Shown piece by piece: positions 47,892 through 58,135 of a stretch of 64,000 nt of DNA. The notes below the pieces were generated by a model. That model saw only the letters and a program-made list of their open reading frames with translations, had not been told where the DNA came from and ran no database searches. Positions within the stretch are counted from its first letter, which is position 1. Every line of letters starts with the position of its first letter. This stretch comes from Scytalidium lignicola. Its lineage: Eukaryota > Ascomycota > Leotiomycetes. The stretch lies in assembly GCA_002812745.2 (NCBI GenBank), contig NCSJ02000035.1:124001-188000 (forward strand), in the 5' to 3' direction. A program made the position numbers and the translations under genes.

Positions 47892-48964
47892 ATGGCCCCA
47901 AAAGCAGCAACTGGCTCCAAGCCAAAGTCGAGCTCCAGCGACCATGGTCCTAGCTATCAAAGTAAGCTTCTTTCTTCACGACGCAACGTCGGATACCGAT
48001 CGCATATATATCGATCTGGTCGCCTCTCTCTTGTGCAGTTGCTTGTCGTGTTAGATTTTGAAAAATATTCCATTTACTGACGCGCTATGGGTAGATATGA
48101 TTACCGATGCGATCATCAACTTGAAAGAGGTATATTAACTTCCCCAACATGTATTTGTTCACTGCTAACATGATTCAATAGCGCAATGGTTCCAGGTATG
48201 GGTTATTTACATTTAAACCCCATTTCCAGAGAAAATGGGCCCGAGATTCAAAATTAACGCGTCATCATGTTTACTTGGATCAGTCGCACTAACTTATTCT
48301 TTACAGCCGTGTCGCATTGAAGAAATATGTCCGTGCCAACAACAAGATCACTGTCACTGATTCTATGTTCGACTCTCTCTTCAATCGTGCCCTTAAGGCA
48401 GGTGTTGAGAAGGGCATCTTCGCTCAGCCAAAGGGTATGTAGTAACCGTCATTCCTTCCACAACACACATACTAATATCTTCCCAGGAGCATCAGGTGGA
48501 ACCAAGCTTGCAAAGAAGGAGCCTAAGCCAGCTGCACCAAAGCCAGCTGCAAAATCTGTCGAGAAAAAGACAACCGAGAAGAAAGCAGCTGCACCAAAGA
48601 AAGCCGCTACCACAAAGAAGTCTGCAGCTGCTAAACCCAAGGCCGCACCAAAGGCCGCTGCTAAGACCAAGGCACCTGCAAAGCCAAAGACCGCCACTAA
48701 AGCCGCACCAAAGGCCAAGAAGGCCACTACCACCAAGGCATGTTCTGTTCCGTCTACTCTCTTTCTATGCCATCAGGCATTCACTTGTTATCATGTAGCT
48801 AACAACACAACCAGGCTCCGGCAGCTGCAGAAAAACCTGCAGAGAAGAAGACCAAGACCGGACGTGTCAGCAAGACAACCAAGGCTGCTCCCAAGAAACC
48901 CGCCGCGAAGAAAGCCGCTCCAAAGAAAGCCACACCTAAGAAGGCCGCTGCCGCCGCGTCTTAA
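47892..48964 (+). CDS. H1: Linker histone H1
   Basis: Six exons (47892-47961, 48095-48129, 48182-48195, 48307-48434, 48487-48737, 48815-48964) give 215 residues. The winged-helix globular domain spans about residues 18-95, with PSYQ-NMITDAIINLKE-RNGS-SRVALKKYVRANNK and the terminal QPKGASGG. The C-terminal tail is made almost only of Lys, Ala, Pro and Thr, as expected for linker-DNA binding. Exon 3 is only 14 nt (CGCAATGGTTCCAG). Intron 5 (48738-48814) has a GC donor (AAG|GCATGT), because GT alternatives break the tail frame. If that 77-nt intron is retained there is no immediate stop and the tail shifts to an Arg-rich frame ending at 48968. H1 binds nucleosome entry-exit DNA and compacts chromatin. 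Confidence 0.94.
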
Positions 48965-50694
48965 GTAGTCGGTTCTCAGAGCAACGGTTTTCTTTTCGGG
49001 ATTGGTTTGGAACTAACGGCGTTATGGGAAGGGAAGCTCCTAAATATTTGTCTTAAGGTTTGGTTCGGATTGCTTATTTGACGGGTCTTATTGTACCATC
49101 CAATTCTTGTCGCGTATTACAAAGGATGGGTGGTTGGGAACGGGTGGGAGCGTGTCACGAATTGAATGTTACTGCTTGGATGGCTGTAATTTATACCAGA
49201 ATTGATGACTTCTGAACTTCATGATATTCATCCTGCATCGTGCCTTTGGCATACCATGAGTGACACTGTGTGATGATATTCCGGATTCCCCCCATCGCTT
49301 AGCCCCAGAATCGCATATTGCCAACAGTAAATTGTACCTTGAGTGTGAAGACTTGATGAAATATTCCTATCGAGTTTTACAACAATAAATTATAAAATAC
49401 GTGTCGGCTCTAATTCATATCCATAGTGATAGTAGTTGTAGAGGTCAAGCATAGTAAAGATTCTGAATTAACCAAGGCGAAGTCACACCATAAACACGTC
49501 AGTGAACAAACCACCTATTATTTAATTACGAATGCATATATATCGGAACGGATTTGTGAGTATATAATCAGTGATGTATTTTACTTTAGCAGTTATGATT
49601 TACTCTTTATGTAATATCAAAGACTTAATACTACATGTGATCATTGTGGTTGGCTCAAGTAAAATATCACAGTTTTATTTATTTATTTTAATTTATAAAA
49701 TTGTCTTCGGCAGCAAATTTAGCATCAGTTTTGATTTCCAACTAACAAAGGACCAATAGTTTCTTGAAACGCCAGGGATTGCAGGAATTTCGTATTTTTA
49801 CGACCTCACTTCTTATGTCACTTTGGAAGTGTGGAATTGAAACTCGGATGGTTGTTTGTAGTAGGCATGAAAAAAATCCAAGTAGCAGCTATGGAGATGA
49901 TTAAGCATCATGCTCTAGTCATCAGTGGCGACCACCTCGAGTTAGTCACACCCTTAGCTGGGCAGTGTTTACAATTTTGTCTTTAGTGGATTGAAGAGCA
50001 GATTCTATTATTCTTTGACCCAAAAAGGTTAATTTCTCTCGCGCATTCTACTGAAAAGGGTCTCATATTGAAGTTGCAGGAAACGCTAGCTCCCGTGTAA
50101 ACACTGCCCCTCGGAGAGATGTCGTCGGCAGAATGATAATCCGAAACCCTGCTCTTAGTGCTTGGAATCCTGACTTAAGATTACGGAAGGCACGGCTGAA
50201 ATGGGAAGAATGGTTGCAGAGGTAGATTTTGTGCTAGATATCGATCTGAAGGGACGGGATCCCTCTTCTGTAAAATCCGAACCTTTAGAGTAATTTACGC
50301 TGTTGCTGTGGATGCTTGCATGGTGATGGCGTTAATTAATTACCTCCGTATGAGTTGGCGTCGGATCTCGCTTCTGCCGCTCGCGTCTGGCACAAGCTAG
50401 ACGCTAATTATACCTCACATCAAAGAGTAGGATTGAACCTCGTAAACTTGAAATCAGCTCCCTAAGGAATCGATTCAAAGGGAGAAATGTCGATGAGATT
50501 AATTGAGACGACTCTCCCTTTAGTACACCTACGTGGAGGTGTCGTCTAGCTCATAATTGACATCTGTTGCCAAGTTATACACGTCAGTCACGCCAGCACT
50601 GCCGGGCCTCCTTTCGAGCCAGGAACAACTGGCAATTAACAACCACCAAAACCCGAGGACGACTACTGCTACGTGCTGCGAGCAGTCGGTTCGA
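48965..50694. other. Intergenic between H1 and PIP5K genes
   Basis: A 1.7-kb spacer. The first ~300 nt are H1 3' flank and the middle is AT-rich with no gene. The segment 50557-50694 is open in frame with the PIP5K start but has no ATG. It may be leader or part of an upstream exon. Confidence 0.5.
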
Positions 50695-53588
50695 ATGCCA
50701 CACGCTGTTGAGATGCCATACTTCGAGACCGATGACTCGGGCCCTACGCTGTCGTCGGATCGTGCGCAGTTAGACCTGCCGACTCATCTGCGACGAACCT
50801 CTGAGAAGATGAATGGGAACGGGATTCTACCGTCTTCATATCTACCTGCTAAGAGAAGCACTGTTGACGGCCCCGAAGGTTTTATTGATGACGGGGCTGT
50901 TGGAGCAGTGGTGCCGAATGGTGATATGCGTCATGATACAGCGTCAAGTTCGGCGCCAAATGGCACGTCAACCACTAGTAGTTGGGATCGTACCCACTCA
51001 AGCAAGGGAAGTGACAGCGTATCTTCAGTAAGCGGAGATGTTACTGCAGTAATGGAGAATGGGAGGAGTTTTGATGGCGAGAATGGTATGTTCCGGGAAC
51101 GACAAGAAGACCGACGGTCGGTTGCATCAACAAACGGGTATACACGCAGTCCTCCATACCAAGAATCAAATAACAGGGCTTCTACTACTAATGGTGGCAT
51201 GCCATCAGTTCAAAGGCTTGCTGTTCCACCTGCTATACCAGCTAAATCCGGGAACACTGGGCCAGGAACGCATACAAACTCATTTTTATCGCCCACATCT
51301 GTAACGGTACCTGATACGCCGACGAAAGTCTCATCTCCACATCGACTATCATCACCGCCGGCATATCCATCACCAAGTATTCCTGCACCTCCGAACTCAC
51401 TCCCACCACCGGTGCCTGGACAATTGAAACATCGACACACTCTTCAAGTTCCAAAAGTTGGCTCTTCAAGGAGTTCTCGTGAAGGACAACGTGATGATGC
51501 AGCCTACGCCAGTGGAAGATTCTCACCTACAGCAGTGGCTGCTGGTGCTAGACGGGGTTCTCTCAGCTTGGGCAGAAGGAATACTAGATCAATACACTCC
51601 GATATGCCACATGATGAATTCCCTCCGGATGAAGACGCAATACGATGGGCAGAAGCAGTTAGGCAGAAGCGAGCGAGCAAAAGGAAACGGAAAGAGGATG
51701 AAGATGATGACAGAGTAGTTGTTGGGACAAAGGTCGACCAGAATCATGTGAATTGGGTCACTGCTTATAATATGTTGACTGGGATTCGGTTTACAGTTTC
51801 CAGGACAAATGCCAAACTGGATAGGCCATTGACAGATGCCGATTTTGAGGCTAAACATAAGTTCTCATTCGATATGTAAGTTCGATGGTATAAATATAAA
51901 AGGAGCGAAGCTGACCCATGCAGTACTGGGAATGAGTTAACACCCTCTGCTAAGTACGACTTCAAATTCAAGGACTATGCTCCTTGGGTGTTTCGGCATT
52001 TGCGAGCAAAATTCAAACTGGACCCCGCAGACTATCTTATGTCTCTCACGAGCAAGTACATTCTCTCGGAACTTGGATCACCTGGGAAGAGCGGTAGCTT
52101 CTTCTACTTCTCCAGAGATTACAAATACATCATTAAGACCATCCACCACGCTGAACATAAATTCCTTCGGAAGATTCTGAGAGAATATTATCACCATGTA
52201 GAGGAGAATCCAAATACTCTCTTATCCCAATTTTACGGTCTTCACCGTGTGAAGATCCCATACGGCCGAAAGATACATTTTGTTGTTATGAACAACCTTT
52301 TCCCTCCTCATAGAGATATACACCAGACCTTTGACCTGAAAGGATCTACAGTAGGGCGGGATTTCAAAGAGGAAGATCTCGAGAAGAACCCTCGAGCAAC
52401 TCTCAAGGATCTAAACTGGCTACGGCGAGACATGCATCTCGAATTCGGGCCAGAGAAAAAGCGAATATTCGTCGAGCAGATGGAGAAAGATGTGAAGCTG
52501 CTCGAAAAACTCAAAATCATGGATTACAGCATGCTTGTAGGTATTCACGACCTTAAAAAGGGCAACCAGGAGAACCTACGAGATAAGACCTTAAAAGTAT
52601 TCCAGCCAGGTGGCGAGAATCCAGCAGTTGATGATCTCGACCGTCCCTTTGACAGGGGAGCCCTCATGAGGACTCCTAGTACCCTTGAGAATGCGAGAAA
52701 AGCAAGAGAGCTCAGGCAGATCATTAAGCAGGAGAAACCCATTCCCATGGGCCAGAGTAGTTCTAGGATGCCTGATCAGATCGAGGAAAATAATATGAGG
52801 AAGGAGCTTCTATTTTATAGTGATGATGGAGGATTTAGGGCTACACATGAAGATAATAGCCCTGGTGATGAGATATTTTTCTTGTCGATTATTGATTGCC
52901 TTACACACTATAGCACTATCAAGAAACTCGAGCATCTATGGAGTAAGTTGTCAAAATCTATATCGGAATTCTAAGACTAATGTCAGCTGCAGAGGGCCTA
53001 AGCCATGATAAAAAACTTATTTCACCTGTTGCACCAGAGCCTTATGGAGAACGCTTCATCCGTTTTATTGAAGGAATAACTATGTCCCCTGAAGACGTCG
53101 CACGGAAAGCAGAGAATGCGGCGGCCGCCAATGCATCTCAGATTGATCCACAAACATCGGCAAAACAATCCCAAGACAGATTTAGAGGCAATCAAATGCA
53201 GACAACTAACATTCCGAACTCAGCACCGCAACAAAATGTGGATGAAGCACTGAGGACAGAGAAGGAAGAGAATAGACCAGAACCTAGGACCCTCAAGACT
53301 GCTAGAAGTCCTAGTGCCGAGCGCTCAGGTGGATTACAAGGCCAAACACTACCCGTCGTCGATGAAGCTGGAGAAGCCAGCAGTACTGGTGGCCGAAGCC
53401 ATCAAAGTCGAGATGATGACGATAACCGTGAAAAGAGACCTTTGACACCACCGAAGGACAATGAATGGAGACCTGTAACTCCTGTTAAGGATAATCTACC
53501 TGCTACAAAGGAGAATGGGAGGAAGATGATGAATCGGAGTAGCCTTGATAAGGATCTGCCACCACTTCCGCCTACTATGCGCGTTTGA
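50695..53588 (+). CDS. mss4: Phosphatidylinositol-4-phosphate 5-kinase (Mss4-type)
   Basis: Three exons (50695-51875, 51924-52942, 52993-53588) give 931 residues. The N-terminal ~350 residues are Ser/Thr/Pro-rich and disordered. The kinase domain begins near residue 360 with VGTKVDQNHVNWVTAYNMLT and contains GKSGSFFYFSRDYKYIIKT (Gly loop and Lys), DLKGSTVGR, IMDYSMLVGIHDL, and the SIID motif in FFLSIIDCLTHY. The activation loop continues across intron 2 as LWKGLSHDKKLISPVAPEPY, where a conserved Lys codon is split. The C-terminus is polar with a Pro-rich end. The enzyme makes PI(4,5)P2 at the plasma membrane for actin, endocytosis and cell-wall signalling. The start is the first ATG in the open frame. 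An extra upstream exon is possible. Both introns are about 50 nt. Confidence 0.94.
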
Positions 53589-54600
53589 AACTGAGTAGAT
53601 GAATTAGGAGTTAGTTTTGCCTTGAAGCGGTACGTGAACTATGAAGATGAAAAGGAGAAGGAGAAAAGAAGGGAAAGGAGTTTCAACGACCGACAACATT
53701 ATACCCGCGCCTCTACCGCTTGCGATACCTCATTTTCATTGTGCAACTCCACAGAACACGGCTTATCACGCCAACACACGTTTTTACAAACATTTTTCTT
53801 TTCCCCGAACTATATCACCACCCTTATACCTACATTACGAATCTCTTTTGCGCCTTTTATCCAGCAGCACGGTTCAAGTTCCAAGACTGTACATAGGGTG
53901 GCTGCGTTTGTTTGACTATTACTTTCTCTTTCTAGGCACTAACCTAGCCTAGTTTATACCCTAAGCCAAAGTGTGCTGTTGAGGGGATTAGGCTTTTTCT
54001 CTTTGTCTTTGTGTTAAATTGAGCGAGGTTTGAATATTTGACTTCTGGTTCGTCTTGTAAGCTAGAGATGCATGGGACTGTTTTGTAAGTCTGTTTAATG
54101 GTAGCGAGTGGGTTGATCCTGGATTATGGATGGGCATGAATAGAGGTCACTTTTGGTCGCAGTCGCATATTTTACGGAATTTTAGGTGCATTGTGGTCTT
54201 TTCATGACAAGATGTGCCCGTTTGTCTATGCGGATACTAACTTGGTTTGCATCTGTAAACAAACACCAGGTGGTTAGTATGTGCTCGCTAGTTGCAACTG
54301 ACTTCTCCCACTGGACTTTCCTGTTCCAACTATTTGCCATCTTTTCCCGCAGAAAGAGTCTGCTCTACTATTTCCTTTGAACTCGTGTCTATAAATAAAA
54401 CGCCAAAACCACCCAAACCCCAAATTTACGTGTCCATTTTTCAGGCTATTCAACCATTTCTGCTCGTAGGTGAGCCACAGTTATCTGCCCCCTGCTTTCT
54501 AAGCTTTGCATCACAAGTTCACACAAGTTCCACTTCCCTGTGCTGAGAAATAGCCCAAGACGAACATGTCGCTCACTTCTACCTCTAGATCAATATCACA
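53589..54600. other. Intergenic between the PIP5K and CaaX-protein genes
   Basis: A 1.0-kb spacer. The first part is purine-rich and then pyrimidine-rich 3' flank of the kinase gene. The right end is the leader of the next gene and contains an out-of-frame ATG at 54566. Confidence 0.5.
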
Positions 54601-55866
54601 ATGGCAACAAGTGCTAACCGCTATGTTGCTGAGGCCAACTCGGATCCATTTCATGATCTATATTTCGATGACTCGACTAGCCTGTGTCCAAGCATTCCTC
54701 CTGAGAATGATATTGATTCTGATTCTAGCATTGAGGTTCCAGTTCCATGTGTATCTCTCACTAAGAATTCCGAGTCCCGTAGGGACATCTATCATTGCCT
54801 GCCTACTCCAACCAAGACGGCTGTTAGAAATATGGATCCGATCACTCCTGACAACCCGAAATTTGATGATTCACCAGCAGTCCATGTTACAATTGGCGCC
54901 CTAAGAGAGGATAAAGGGGAAGAACACGATGGTTTAGTTTTCGACACGTTTGCAAAGAAGATTGTTCAAGGCAAGAAAATCATTTCTCGGGATAAATCCA
55001 AGCAAACAGACCCGAATGAGGTCCCAAAAGAGCTCAGTCAAATAGCTAATTGTAACCATGAGAAAGAAAGCTGCGGCGAGCTCGGGGAACGAAGTGGCGC
55101 AACCTTTATCGAGAACGAGTTAAAAAGGAGGTATATCACGAGTATCTCTCAACAGTGTTCATCATTACTTGCAATGCCCAAGAGTGGCAAGGCTCTTCAT
55201 CGAACCAAGGGAAGTGATGAAACCATGGAATATATCTCCTTAAACGGTGTGGATAAACCTGGTGCTAGATCATCAAATGCAACTCCGACTGGAAAATCTT
55301 TCAATGCAATACCATTTTTATCACCAAGTACTGGAGCTACAGTTGCAGCCCCTTCTGTCAGTCAATCACCTCGCCGAGATAAACAAGCTAGAGGAACAAA
55401 TTCAGATGATATACTCGCGCTATATACGTCGCAGACACTTTCGAAATTGGAGGCAGTACTTGAGACTTGTGTCAAAAAGATTACTCTCCTTGGTAGTCAA
55501 CTTGAGGAGGTGAAGGTTGAGAACAGAAATTTGAACAACAGATGCAATGAGCTGAGTCAACAAGTCAAAGAACTAATGCTTCAGGATAACGGTACCGATA
55601 TCACAGAGATTTCTTTACCCTCTGTAGAATTGCCTATTCAGGGAGAAGATATTGAAGGGCTCGCAAAAGTCACGTCAAGACCACGGCGCGCAGAAATTGA
55701 AAAGTCCTTGAAGAAGGTGGAAGCATTGCTTGACATTGATAAAAGGACTGTTGACTTGCTTAAGGCTCAGTTAGCTCTGGAGGAGGCTATAGAGATGGTT
55801 ATAAATGAGATCGACAATGTTGGCGATATAGAGCGGAGCGAAGTAGGATGGTGTGTTTTGATGTGA
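54601..55866 (+). CDS. Orphan coiled-coil protein with a C-terminal CaaX box (probably prenylated)
   Basis: A single exon of 421 residues. The first ~260 residues are polar and likely disordered. Coiled-coil segments follow at about 275-325 (SKLEAVLETCVKKITLLGSQ, then LEEVKVENRNLNN) and 360-405 (RRAEIEKSLKKVEALLDIDK). The protein ends in CVLM, a canonical CaaX box whose Met favours farnesylation, so the product is probably membrane-tethered. No enzyme domain is seen and I do not recognise the family. The start ATG has a good context (CACAATGGC). An earlier ATG at 54566 opens another frame that overlaps the first ~300 nt, so leaky scanning or an unseen splice may be needed. A stop codon follows the CaaX box directly. 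Confidence 0.7.
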   Translation: MATSANRYVAEANSDPFHDLYFDDSTSLCPSIPPENDIDSDSSIEVPVPCVSLTKNSESRRDIYHCLPTPTKTAVRNMDPITPDNPKFDDSPAVHVTIGALREDKGEEHDGLVFDTFAKKIVQGKKIISRDKSKQTDPNEVPKELSQIANCNHEKESCGELGERSGATFIENELKRRYITSISQQCSSLLAMPKSGKALHRTKGSDETMEYISLNGVDKPGARSSNATPTGKSFNAIPFLSPSTGATVAAPSVSQSPRRDKQARGTNSDDILALYTSQTLSKLEAVLETCVKKITLLGSQLEEVKVENRNLNNRCNELSQQVKELMLQDNGTDITEISLPSVELPIQGEDIEGLAKVTSRPRRAEIEKSLKKVEALLDIDKRTVDLLKAQLALEEAIEMVINEIDNVGDIERSEVGWCVLM

Positions 55867-56186
55867 GAAGGTCTATAGCGTCTAATGGTTGCTGCTGTAT
55901 TGTTAAGAGTATCCTCTCAAGGTATCATCGTCCTGATATTCGCTCGATGTGTATGTATCTTGCCCACACCTCTGTAGCTGATAAATAGGAAAAGCATAAA
56001 AGGATCACATTTTTACCTCATTCGCCTAAGAGCAATTATGTACCTAGAACTAGAAGCGTTTCTTGTCCCTTATAACCACCGCTATATTCTAACGCCTTGA
56101 ACTCCATCCGACGAGGTACCAGCTCCACGTAAATGCAAAAGTACAGTACGAGGCAAACCAAACTGTAGCAACATCAATAGCCATTA
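55867..56186. other. Intergenic between convergent CaaX-protein and FEN1 genes
   Basis: A 320-nt spacer of 3' flanks. Nothing further is seen. Confidence 0.5.
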
Positions 56187-57543
56187 TTAAGCAGCACCCC
56201 TAGGTTTAGCCTTGGCAGCAGCCTTTTCCTTCTTCTCCAACTTGGCCTTTTTCTTTTTCTCTTCCAATTTTCCCTCATTCTTCCTCTTCATACTCTTGAT
56301 CTCGTCTTCCGTTTTCGGAACAGGTTTGAAGAATCCCTCCAGTCTGGCCTGCTGCTGGGACTTCAAATTCTTTTGCAGTCGCTGTGCACCACTGCGAACC
56401 CGATCCTCTGAAAAGCCCTTTTCGGTCACCAGAAACTGGACGAGTCCTTCGACATCTGGTGCTTCCCATTTGAAGTCACATTCAGGATCATCAGCGGATC
56501 GGACGTCTGGATTGAAGAAGAGTTCACGGGCTTCGGCAAAGGGCCAGTCTTCTGGAATGGTGTACCGTTGTTTGGGGTCTGATTTCATCCATTCCACTAC
56601 TTTTTCTAAGGTGCCGTGTTCACGGATGAGCTTTAAGGCTGTGTTGGGACCGACTTTGGGGATTGGGTCTAGGTAGTCGCAACCTAGAAGGATGCAGAGG
56701 TCGACGAACTTGGAGGTTGTTAATTATTGTTATGGAACATATATATTGACTGCTTCAGGGGTATATTACATACCTGTTTCCGGTCCATGTTTAAGCCTTG
56801 CAAAACCTTATCAAGATGAATTTCTTGAATTGGTTCCTTTCGCTGCTCACTGAAAGTGAGATGTCGAAGCAGTATTGGCGAGTTAAAGCATAGAGTATCC
56901 ATATCTTCACTGGCAGCGGCATATACCTTCCCTGCACGAGCTAGAACAGCGCACTGTGCCTCAGCTTCAGTGGGAGCGATGATATACGGGATGCCCATCA
57001 ACTTCAATAAACGCTGACATTCAGCATTATGCTCTCTTGACACTCTGACAGTTCGTCGCGAGAACTTTTCCATATCTTCTGCTGTACCAATCTCCTTTGC
57101 TTCCTCGTGTGCCTCTGTTGCTTCTGCCTTTCTCTGGAATCTCTTCGCTAGTTCGCCTGACTTAAGTTTAGGAGGTGCTCCATCAAATACGTAAAGAGGT
57201 TTAATTCCATTGTCGACAATCCGAAGGGTACGGTAGAACATGCCCATTAAGTGAGATGTTGTCTCGCCTTCTTCGTTCGTGAGCATTTCTCCGCCTGATC
57301 TGACGGCAATTAAGAAACTATAGATGCTCATAGAGCTGTTATATGTTAGTATAAATCTGCCTACAGCTGGAAATGGAGTTCGTACGCATCCTAAATAAAA
57401 GTTATTAGCATTGAGTTAAGGTTCGCATTACAGACTGCTCTTACAATGGCGACTTTTCGACCAAATTGGTTCTTGATTTCTCCCTCTTTGATGGCATCTG
57501 GTGCTTCATCTTTGATGACAGATGTAAGCTGTTTAATACCCAT
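56187..57543 (-). CDS. fen1: Flap endonuclease 1 (FEN1/Rad27)
   Basis: Four exons on the minus strand (57543-57445, 57390-57386, 57335-56774, 56708-56187) give 395 residues, the normal FEN1 length. The N-domain starts [15 protein letters not shown]. The metal-binding acids are all present: Asp34 in AIDASMS, Asp86 in LYVFDG, Glu158/160 in PTEAEAQC, Asp179/181 in SEDMDTL and the later Asp in [10 protein letters not shown]. The PCNA-binding box is QARLEGFF, followed by a Lys-rich tail. The second exon is only GATGC and supplies Asp34 plus two bases of the next Ala codon. Introns are 54, 50 and 65 nt. FEN1 cleaves 5' flaps in Okazaki-fragment maturation and long-patch base excision repair. Two MluI-type motifs lie about 100-130 nt upstream. 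Confidence 0.96.
57386..57390 (-). other. 5-nt microexon of the FEN1 gene
   Basis: GATGC lies between acceptor ATTTAG (minus, ending 57391) and donor GTACGA. Joining it between KVAI and SMSIYSF restores the invariant AIDASMS. No alternative joining of the flanking exons preserves both frame and the catalytic Asp. Confidence 0.85.
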
Positions 57544-57641
57544 TGTTGCCCAGTATCTGCTATTTAAGGAAGTTCTGCGATAGAAAAAAATATGTTATCG
57601 CCTTTGTCGTTGCACGATTTCTAGGTAGCTATTATCGCGAG

Positions 57642-57647
57642 ACGCGA
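57642..57647. promoter_or_regulatory. MCB-like ACGCGA motif upstream of FEN1
   Basis: ACGCGA, about 100 nt upstream of the FEN1 start codon, matches the relaxed MBF core ACGCGN. Confidence 0.35.
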
Positions 57648-57669
57648 GAGTGATGTAAGTGAAAGGGAA

Positions 57670-57675
57670 ACGCGT
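57670..57675. promoter_or_regulatory. MCB (MluI cell-cycle box) upstream of FEN1
   Basis: A palindromic ACGCGT, 127 nt upstream of the FEN1 start codon. MBF/DSC1 uses this site for S-phase genes in yeasts, where RAD27 belongs to the regulated set. The site is short, so position and the neighbouring ACGCGA are the main support. Confidence 0.5.
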
Positions 57676-58135
57676 TAATTGGTTTTACAGCCTTATATCC
57701 AAGGCATAAATGATATATTGCTTGTCAACACCAACTTCGTCCATTTTCACTATTGCAGATCTCTCTAGTATCTAGACACTCTAAACTACGAGATATGAAC
57801 CAATCAGAATACAAGTTCGATTGCTCCAGAATCATATTGGGTAACTCTATGCTCTTTGATAATCCTCATAGAAAGGAAGCAAGCCAACTCCACCAAACCA
57901 GAATGATGCCGTATCTTGGCTCGGCGCTAGTACATGTTTGGTTTGTGCACCCGACGACCCCAGACTGATCGAACATTATTTTTGCCTCGGGTGTATCGAC
58001 CATAAGTGGAGAGCTTCCGCGGGTTAGTCCGTAACCGCACTGGTAAATGATTATTACATATTCAATCAATTGCTGTTTCCGAGTTCGGTGCTTATAGCTA
58101 CATATACTCAATTTTGCTCGCAGATTTTATTAGCC

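Larger units (their letters stand above)
57544..58135. other. Divergent promoter region of FEN1 and glutaryl-CoA dehydrogenase
   Basis: A 592-nt spacer between outward-facing start codons. It carries two MluI-type motifs on the FEN1 side. A short plus-strand frame near 57753-57968 is not supported as coding. Confidence 0.55.

Noticed and set aside
50410..50465. tRNA-like minus-strand stretch with a GGTTCAATCC box
   Set aside because: The T-stem pairs poorly and no matching acceptor stem or anticodon arm could be folded around it. No other tRNA-like candidate was found in the window.
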